The notes below the pieces were generated by a model. That model was not told the origin of the DNA and searched no databases. It worked only from the letters and a program-made list of their open reading frames with translations. From a virus: a DNA stretch of 64,000 nt. The position numbers and the translations under genes are program-made. The stretch is taken from positions 78,161-142,160 of the IMG/VR virus record IMGVR_UViG_3300030102_006261. The stretch is one strand, 5' to 3'. Positions 59,135 through 64,000 of the stretch are shown in pieces (position 1 is the first letter of the stretch; every line of letters begins with the position of its first letter).

Positions 59135-59231
59135 CCTTCTTGCTCCAGGTCTTGGAGCGGAGCGATTGCCGCCCCGCCCCATCCTTGTTCCACTGAGATC
59201 CACGCCTCGACTTGGGTGCCTTCCGTTTCAT
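59076..59231 (-). CDS. Possible 51-aa basic protein, ATGA-coupled to the VWA gene
   Basis: ATG at 59231 overlaps the stop of the VWA gene. The product 'MKRKAPKSRRGSQWNKDGAG...' is strongly Lys/Arg-rich. It overlaps the next small gene in another frame, so one of the two, or both, may be translated. Supported only by coupling and composition. Confidence 0.35.
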   Translation of the reverse strand: MKRKAPKSRRGSQWNKDGAGRQSLRSKTWSKKDDKDAKRNRRDWKQGRSGD

Positions 59232-61417
59232 GCGATGATGTCGATGAAGCGGTTGAGCATGGCACGAGAGGTGCCAGTCTGCTTCATAGCCTTGACGAAG
59301 CTGTTGCGGATCTTGGTGATGGTCACACCGTCCTCGTCAGCACGACCGATGCTGTCGAAGGCATCTGCGTTCTGAACCGTGTTCTTGCCGAACATGATGA
59401 ACCGCTCGTCGAAGCCCTGCTTGCCATCATCTGTGGCAACAGTCCACTTCTCCTTCTTGAACTGAGCCACCTGACGCTCTCGTTCGAGGGTGTTCTCGCT
59501 GAGGTCAACGTACCAGGCTCGGTTGATGTTCTTCTTCTCGGTCAGGAAGAACTGGATCAGCCGAGTCCCGCTCTTGTGGCGGAGGACATCCAGAGCCTGC
59601 TCGGTGGTACGAGTCGAGCTTCTTCTGGACTGGCGGAAGTATCGGAAGCCGTCTCGGATGGTATGACAATCAGCCGGCTGACTGGTGGTGGCACCATCGG
59701 AGATGATCAGGGTGTTCATCACTTCGATGCCGTTCTCTGCACGATACTTGGGCAACCAGTTGGTGGCAGTCCAGATGGCATCGTCGAGAGGAGTAGCACC
59801 AAGACGGTCGTTGTACCGGGTGGTGAGGTTGGATCTCCACCCATAGGTCTCGGACATGATCGCGACTCGCTTGCAGGCATCGAAGAACCGCTGCTTGGGC
59901 ATACGAGACGAGAGGTAGTTCCGCATGATCAGACCGGTACCGCAGATCTTCTCACCAGTGTCGGCATCAGTGAAGTGAATGCCGCTGTCTCTGCCGTCCC
60001 AGTACGACTGTCTGCGTTCCTGATCCACGTTCGAGAAGGAGTACATCTCGAAGGGGATGTTGATCATGCGGCAGAACATCGCCATCTGAATAGCCTGTCG
60101 GATGGTATCCTTCATCACCTGCTCCATGCTCTGGGACCAGTCAACGAGGATCAGCAGCCCATGGTTCTTACCGTCTGGCATGATGGTAGTCTTGCGGAAG
60201 ATGTCCTCGGACCACTTGTAGTTGACCATCTTCTGCATGTCCAGAACACCAGTCTTGGCAACAGTAGCACGGCGGAACGCAACGGCTTTCTGCTTGCGGA
60301 GGAACTCCTGAGCCATGGCACGGCAAGTCTTGCGAGACTCGTCAAGGAAGCGGTCAACCTCGTCGAGAATACCGATAGGCGTGTTGTCATCTCTGTAGTA
60401 GCCATCGACGCTGCCACCTTCATCCTGCTTGCCGTTGTAGAGAGTGGTCCAGTCCTGCATGACTTCCTCCGGCTTGATCGTCAGAGGTCCACAGAACGAA
60501 TCGGTCATCCCATTGTAACGATCGCGGAGGAGGTCCACGTTCTGCTCGAACTTCTGCTGAGTCTCGGACCGCTCGATCTTGTTGGACTGATCAGGCGCGG
60601 TGGGAGTGGACTGGTCGTCACCGATGGTGGGTGACTGCGGCGCATCATCGTCGGTGACATCACCACCACCAGAGGCAGACTCATCGTCACCCTTGTCAGC
60701 CATGCTGTCACCAGAGCCATCAGTGTCACCAGTCTCGACATCATCCATGTCCATGGTGGTCGAGTCATCGCTCTCGTCTGCCGACTGCTCGTCCTCCTGT
60801 TCGTCCTCAGGCAGGGAACCAACGTAGTCGAGGATGGCATCGGCACAGTCGAGGATGTCATCCCATGACTCAGCGGCATCGATCTGATCGATGAACGGCT
60901 GCTCGATGGTGGCAAAGTCGATGCAAGCACCAACGGTGCCAGCCTTGTAGTGCAGGTTGATGCGGTCGATGAACTGCATGGCAGCAACCTTGTCATCCTG
61001 AAGGGCATTCTCACCGAAGAAGCCACGCTCGATCAGATCGTTGTATGCCGTGATGAAGTCACGGCGAAGACCGGGGAACTTCTGCTTCATGAGCCGCTCG
61101 ATACGAGCATCCTCGACCACATTGATGTAGTCCTTGGCAACCATGACATCAACGCTGTGCTTGGCTGCGAGATCCTGAACGGCATCGATGTCAGCAGGAG
61201 TGTACAGGGCATGTCCAACCTCATGTGCCACGAGCATGTCGTAGAGGCTGTCGCTCATCTCGTTCCAGCGAGGCAGGGTGAGTACACGGCTCTGGGTGTT
61301 GAACGATGCGGTGTGGGCTTTGCCATCGTGGAGAACGTGAATGTTCTCGGTGGCAAGCATCTTTGCGAATCGGTCCTTGGCGGTGACGTTGACGGTGTTG
61401 TTGCTGTTCTTGCTCAT
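59228..61417 (-). CDS. CobT-like VWA protein with HExxH metallopeptidase motif
   Basis: 729 residues. N-terminal 'MLVAHEVGHALYTP' (His65-Glu66...His69) with 'VVEDARIERLM' (about 101-110) as the third-ligand region forms a zinc-peptidase-like site. A long acidic Asp/Ser-rich linker (about 205-280) follows, as in CobT. The C-terminal von Willebrand A domain has 'LLILVDWSQSM' (MIDAS DxSxS, about 420) and later 'NTLIISDGATT'. Pairs with the AAA+ ATPase encoded at 61982-63427 as in CobS/CobT or MoxR/VWA. Might assist metal insertion or remodel a target protein. Predicted leaderless mRNA. Confidence 0.8.
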   Translation of the reverse strand: MSKNSNNTVNVTAKDRFAKMLATENIHVLHDGKAHTASFNTQSRVLTLPRWNEMSDSLYDMLVAHEVGHALYTPADIDAVQDLAAKHSVDVMVAKDYINVVEDARIERLMKQKFPGLRRDFITAYNDLIERGFFGENALQDDKVAAMQFIDRINLHYKAGTVGACIDFATIEQPFIDQIDAAESWDDILDCADAILDYVGSLPEDEQEDEQSADESDDSTTMDMDDVETGDTDGSGDSMADKGDDESASGGGDVTDDDAPQSPTIGDDQSTPTAPDQSNKIERSETQQKFEQNVDLLRDRYNGMTDSFCGPLTIKPEEVMQDWTTLYNGKQDEGGSVDGYYRDDNTPIGILDEVDRFLDESRKTCRAMAQEFLRKQKAVAFRRATVAKTGVLDMQKMVNYKWSEDIFRKTTIMPDGKNHGLLILVDWSQSMEQVMKDTIRQAIQMAMFCRMINIPFEMYSFSNVDQERRQSYWDGRDSGIHFTDADTGEKICGTGLIMRNYLSSRMPKQRFFDACKRVAIMSETYGWRSNLTTRYNDRLGATPLDDAIWTATNWLPKYRAENGIEVMNTLIISDGATTSQPADCHTIRDGFRYFRQSRRSSTRTTEQALDVLRHKSGTRLIQFFLTEKKNINRAWYVDLSENTLERERQVAQFKKEKWTVATDDGKQGFDERFIMFGKNTVQNADAFDSIGRADEDGVTITKIRNSFVKAMKQTGTSRAMLNRFIDIIA

Positions 61418-61423
61418 GGGTGT

Positions 61424-61451
61424 ATTTTACCACATCTCAGGGTGTACACAA
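61424..61451 (-). promoter_or_regulatory. Sigma70-like promoter of VWA gene, leaderless geometry
   Basis: TTGTGT (61451-61446), 16 nt, TAAAAT (61429-61424), 6 nt, ATG 61417. The -35 overlaps a partial dyad (GTGTA...TACAC, about 61442-61462), a candidate operator. Confidence 0.6.
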
Positions 61452-61482
61452 GGGGTATACACTGTATTCGACGAAAATAGTG

Positions 61483-61519
61483 AAAAAAAAAGTGCCTCTC
61501 GAATCGCTCCGAGAGGCAC
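61483..61519 (-). terminator. Strong intrinsic terminator (- strand)
   Basis: Stem GTGCCTCTCG/CGAGAGGCAC type (61492-61519) followed on the - strand by nine T (61491-61483). Separates the AAA+ / small-gene transcript from the VWA promoter. Confidence 0.85.
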
Positions 61520-61528
61520 CTATGAACA

Positions 61529-61633
61529 CTACACCAAATCACCATTTAGGTCTTCTTCTCCCAGAAGCTCTAATGCCTCTTCTTCAGAGAGCATCACGGG
61601 CATCCAGTCGAGCATGTCTTCAGACGTATTCAT
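61529..61633 (-). CDS. Small acidic protein (34 aa)
   Basis: ATG 61633 with GAGG 7 nt upstream, overlapping the end of the upstream gene. Product 'MNTSEDMLDWMPVMLSEEEA' plus 14 residues, acidic and helical. Followed directly by the terminator. Supported by SD, position and absence of another explanation. Confidence 0.4.
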   Translation of the reverse strand: MNTSEDMLDWMPVMLSEEEALELLGEEDLNGDLV

Positions 61634-61841
61634 CTGTCTGCCTCACTTCCACCACACGGTCGTTCTCAATCTCGTCGAGGAAGCCATCGTCGGAGTAGGC
61701 ATACGGATCTGCCTCCACCCAGATGTTGTCCTCGATCCAGGCTTCGATCTCGTCTTCGGGAATGTCATCCGGCACCTCAATCGGCACGGTGGCGGTATGA
61801 TTCCGAATCTCGGTCCATGTCATTTCGGCTTCGTACATCAT
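61620..61841 (-). CDS. Small acidic protein (73 aa), unknown
   Basis: Starts at ATG 61841 with GGAGG upstream, ATGA-coupled to a tiny gene. 'IPEDEIEAWIEDNIWVEADPYAYSDDGFLDEIENDRVVEV' is acidic, with Trp residues. No family recognised. Confidence 0.55.
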   Translation of the reverse strand: MMYEAEMTWTEIRNHTATVPIEVPDDIPEDEIEAWIEDNIWVEADPYAYSDDGFLDEIENDRVVEVRQTDEYV

Positions 61842-61963
61842 CGGTCGTCCTCCATATCGTAAAGGTCAATGTAATCGGCTTTGCTCATCTCATCACCACT
61901 CGTCTCTGCGGCACACTCGCGCCAGTAGGGGTGATCGTACTCGTAGTCAGGGTCAGGTCTCAT
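61838..61963 (-). CDS. Small acidic protein (41 aa)
   Basis: ATG 61963 with AAAGGA upstream; the stop overlaps the next start as ATGA. Product starts 'MRPDPDYEYDHPYWRECAAE' and ends '...YIDLYDMEDDR'. Acidic, Tyr-rich. Lies 18 nt after the AAA+ gene in the same operon. Confidence 0.5.
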   Translation of the reverse strand: MRPDPDYEYDHPYWRECAAETSGDEMSKADYIDLYDMEDDR

Positions 61964-61981
61964 CGTGTTCGGTCCTTTCGA

Positions 61982-63427
61982 TTAGGAATTCATTGCCATG
62001 TTGAGAATGTTCTCGCCCGTGGAGAGCTTGCGAGGATTGTAGGTCACCACTCGATCCCATCGCCCCATCTCTCGATTCTTGTGCATGTCAGAAGCCACTT
62101 CGACGGGGAGGTACCAGTACTTCCCTTCGGCATCCCACTTGGCTTCGGGGAACTCTCGTCGGAAGTCATCCTTCTGCTTGTAGGGAACATCGAGGATCAC
62201 ACGGTCACAGTTCTCCCAGCCAGCCGGGTTGTCGTACCATGCTCCCTCCTCATCAGCAGGCATGTGTACATCGGCATCCACCTTGGTGTAGAGGTTGGAG
62301 AAGGCTTCACGGGTGGACTCATCGAAACGAGCCAGAACCAGATCCACCGACTTCATGCGGTCACCGAACATGGCGAACGCCTTGACTGCATCCTCCAGGC
62401 GACGAGTCGAGATCACCTTCTCGACGGCACCCTCGGTGAAGGCTTTGCGAGTCACCTCTGCCCATGTCACCAGATTGTCGAGGAAGCCATCATCAGAGGC
62501 ACCATACTTCTCAGCCTTCTTCTTGAGGATCTTCAACTCGGTCTTCTTGGGTGCATACGCCTGATCGTAGGTGAATGCGAACCGATCAAGAAAGGCTTCG
62601 TTCTGAATGTTGGTATGGGTGAACATGCCATCATCGGAACCTTCACCCTTGGTGTTGGCAGTAGCGAACACGGTGAAGCCAGACGCAGGAGAGATCCACT
62701 CACCGGTCTTCTTGAGGAAGACACCCTTGCCCTCCAGCACAGGCTGAAGACACATGATGGGAGCCAAACCCAGATCAACCTCATCGAGGAGAAGGACAGC
62801 ACCACGCTTCATGGCTTCAACCACAGGTCCGTAGACGAACTTGGTCTCACCATTGACGAGACGGAAGCCACCCAGCAGATCATCCTCATCGGTCTGAGCC
62901 GTGATGTTGACGCGGAACATCTCACGCTTGAGCTTGGCACAACACTGCTCGATCATCGTGGTCTTGCCATTACCAGACAGTCCAGTGACGTAGACATTGG
63001 CATTGATGCCACTACGGAGAATGGACTCGACATCCTTGTGATGCCCCCATGCCACGTAGTCACGCATGACAGTAGGCACCATGGTATCAGAAACCAGAGA
63101 AAGGGCATAGCTGTTCATGTCAACAGCCTCCTGTGGAGTAGGGGTAGCAGCCACTGGAGCAGGAGCAACAGGGGAAGCCACAGCGGAAGATGAAGTGAAG
63201 GAGGAAGCCTCCGCCACGTAGTAGGTACCACGATCTGGTCCCTTACGAGAGGCATCCTGAACGATCCATGCAGGTGGATACTTCATGCCAAGGTCATTGG
63301 CAGTAGCGAGGAGTTGACCTCGGCTGTACCATACCTGACCAGTCATGTCAGTCTGCTCGGTGCCATGGGCACGGATGAGTTCACGGATGAAAGCCTCTTG
63401 CTTGGTTGTCAGTGTGGTGTTGTTCAT
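61982..63427 (-). CDS. CobS/MoxR-like AAA+ ATPase with C-terminal DUF5710-like domain
   Basis: 481 residues. N-terminal helical part, Pro/Ala linker (about 75-100), then AAA+: Walker A 'GLSGNGKT' (about 149-156), 'QTDEDDLLGGFRLVNGETKFVYGPVVEAM' (MoxR-type insert), Walker B 'AVLLLDEVDLG' (about 210), sensor 'VFATANT'. The C-terminal 'VILDVPYKQKDDFRREFPEAKWDAEGKYWYLP' matches the DUF5710 pattern (VPYxxKD...AKWD...WYxP), a small domain often attached to DNA-metabolism proteins. Likely partner of the VWA protein. Leaderless promoter. Confidence 0.85.
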   Translation of the reverse strand: MNNTTLTTKQEAFIRELIRAHGTEQTDMTGQVWYSRGQLLATANDLGMKYPPAWIVQDASRKGPDRGTYYVAEASSFTSSSAVASPVAPAPVAATPTPQEAVDMNSYALSLVSDTMVPTVMRDYVAWGHHKDVESILRSGINANVYVTGLSGNGKTTMIEQCCAKLKREMFRVNITAQTDEDDLLGGFRLVNGETKFVYGPVVEAMKRGAVLLLDEVDLGLAPIMCLQPVLEGKGVFLKKTGEWISPASGFTVFATANTKGEGSDDGMFTHTNIQNEAFLDRFAFTYDQAYAPKKTELKILKKKAEKYGASDDGFLDNLVTWAEVTRKAFTEGAVEKVISTRRLEDAVKAFAMFGDRMKSVDLVLARFDESTREAFSNLYTKVDADVHMPADEEGAWYDNPAGWENCDRVILDVPYKQKDDFRREFPEAKWDAEGKYWYLPVEVASDMHKNREMGRWDRVVTYNPRKLSTGENILNMAMNS

Positions 63428-63433
63428 GCGAGT

Positions 63434-63461
63434 ATTTTACCACGCCCAGAGGACATTGCAA
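63434..63461 (-). promoter_or_regulatory. Sigma70-like promoter of AAA+ gene, leaderless geometry
   Basis: TTGCAA (63461-63456), 16 nt, TAAAAT (63439-63434), 6 nt, ATG 63427. GTGGTAAAATAC around the -10 is identical to the VWA promoter, and both carry a C-rich ACCCC(C)TTG just around the -35. The rest of the gap to 63577 shows nothing more. Confidence 0.6.
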
Positions 63462-63577
63462 GGGGGTAGAAGGGATATATGGGAAGAAAAGTGAAGTTTT
63501 TTTGCCTATTGTGTACGGGTCAGGGGGAAATGAAGAGGCATAAAAGAATGTGGCAATAAATGGGGGTAAGCGGCTTA

Positions 63578-64000
63578 TTACGGAGAGGCATTGGGACCTG
63601 AACCACCACTCAGTTCCCTCTCAGACCGTATGAATGCAGACGGTATCTTCTCCAGTGAGCCACACTCATCAGGTCCAATGGTACTCAGCAGGGAGATGTG
63701 GTCCTCGTCACGGTAGACCACATAGCCCACTGAGTGCATAACTGGGCAGGGTTTCTTCGCTTTCGTCAGTGTTTCACTCAGGTCGTTCCAGCCGATGTCA
63801 CCGGACTCTTCTGCGTCAATCCAGACCACCTCAGTGATCGGTAGGTCGGAGACGTTCAGCTTGTTCTTTCGTCGTGCCACTTTATGCCGCCAATTCATGA
63901 TGCGTAGACCTGACTCATAGTATATATCTCCCAGACTGGCTGAGTGGCTGGGGTACGGCGGGGGAGGCGGCAGAGGATCGCAGTGATCCCCACAGTTGAT
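63578..64000 (-). CDS. Unknown protein, possibly cut by right window edge
   Basis: An internal ATG at 63898 gives 106 residues ('MNWRHKVARRKNKLNVSDLPITEVVWIDAEESGDIGWNDL...'). The same frame stays open to the right edge, with 'CGDHCDPLPPPPPYPSHSAS' upstream, so the gene may begin outside. A second open frame ends at 63895 with ATGA overlap on the ATG 63898, so the short form cannot be excluded. Contains 'VMHSVGYVVYRDEDHISLLSTIG', a strand typical of small phage proteins that act on cellular alarms or metabolism, but no family assigned. Confidence 0.45.
   Translation of the reverse strand: MNCGDHCDPLPPPPPYPSHSASLGDIYYESGLRIMNWRHKVARRKNKLNVSDLPITEVVWIDAEESGDIGWNDLSETLTKAKKPCPVMHSVGYVVYRDEDHISLLSTIGPDECGSLEKIPSAFIRSERELSGGSGPNASP

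Noticed and set aside
59063-60634. Long + strand open frame (about 520 codons) opposite the VWA gene
   Set aside because: It mirrors the GC-rich VWA gene; its product is Val/Leu/Gly-rich without motifs, while the - strand shows HEVGH and MIDAS motifs.
61817-63193. Long + strand open frame (about 458 codons) opposite the AAA+ gene
   Set aside because: Shadow of a GC-rich gene; the - strand carries Walker A and B motifs and a good promoter.
59228-63427. Complete cobalamin biosynthesis locus
   Set aside because: Only CobS/CobT-like genes are present; no CobN or other cob genes visible, so a pathway claim is not supported.

Overview
The window looks like part of the genome of a large T4-superfamily (straboviral/myoviral) marine phage. 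The main evidence is a run of T4-type replication genes in T4-like order: family B DNA polymerase gp43, a small gene, UvsX, a small gene, DnaB-like helicase gp41, primase gp61, then ThyX. Promoter-like motifs close to the T4 late consensus TATAAATA also precede many structural genes. Several proteins carry sequence styles I associate with Planctomycetota of the Phycisphaerae type. These are a dockerin-like 'GDWNHDEIVDGEDL..LLRQWG' segment in a secreted protein, Cys-rich 'GACC..CADGLTEQECVASGG' modules and 'CCEAFGIGWDEVCVDLA' modules in a 3,218-residue protein, and an OprO/P-style porin. A planctomycete host is therefore my working inference, not a proof. No terminase, portal, major capsid or tail-tube gene is recognisable here.

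Layout. (1) 1-10.4 kb, + strand: a tightly coupled surface-sugar cluster containing a DegT aminotransferase (cut by the left edge), two formyltransferase-fold proteins, a polysaccharide deacetylase-like protein, several glycosyltransferases, an NDP-sugar epimerase and a GDP-mannose 3,5-epimerase-like protein. It runs directly into (2) 10.4-14.0 kb: a collagen-like fibre protein, a repeat-bearing fibre protein, a small protein and a SAM methyltransferase. (3) 14.0-22.6 kb: nucleotide metabolism and replication (dUTPase, Nmad1-like, polymerase, UvsX, gp41, gp61, ThyX). (4) 22.5-27 kb: two structural genes behind a late-type promoter. (5) 27-31 kb: class II (B12-dependent) ribonucleotide reductase, a small membrane protein, a porin and a RuvC-like resolvase. 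(6) 31-33 kb, - strand: a secreted beta-helix protein. (7) 33.2-39.3 kb, - strand: one late operon running from a nucleotidyltransferase/HNH fusion to a holin and a spanin-like lipoprotein. (8) 39.4-57.7 kb, - strand: small DNA-metabolism genes, a group of proteins with T4-like capsid-targeting N termini, a LysM/lysozyme-like protein, the 9.7-kb giant gene, and zinc-binding proteins. (9) 57.8-64 kb: a visibly GC-richer block with a KxDG ligase-fold-like protein (+), a VWA/metalloprotease-like protein and an AAA+ CobS/MoxR-like ATPase (-), with several tiny coupled genes.

How it fits together. The sugar cluster sits upstream of, and in the same transcription unit as, the fibre genes, so it may decorate the phage's own fibre or alter the host surface. 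Nucleotide metabolism relies on the B12-dependent NrdJ plus dUTPase and ThyX. CobS/CobT-like genes, often linked to cobalt chelation, lie at the other end, but the proteins are equally compatible with a generic MoxR/VWA chaperone pair.

Regulation appears to be two-tiered. Sigma70-like promoters precede metabolic genes. Three of them (dUTPase, VWA, AAA+) share one exact geometry that predicts leaderless mRNAs. Late motifs of the form TATA-N-ATA precede structural genes. A 27-nt intergenic element occurs twice (26/27 identical) near strong terminators and may belong to a small structured RNA. All family calls were made by eye from motifs, with no database search.
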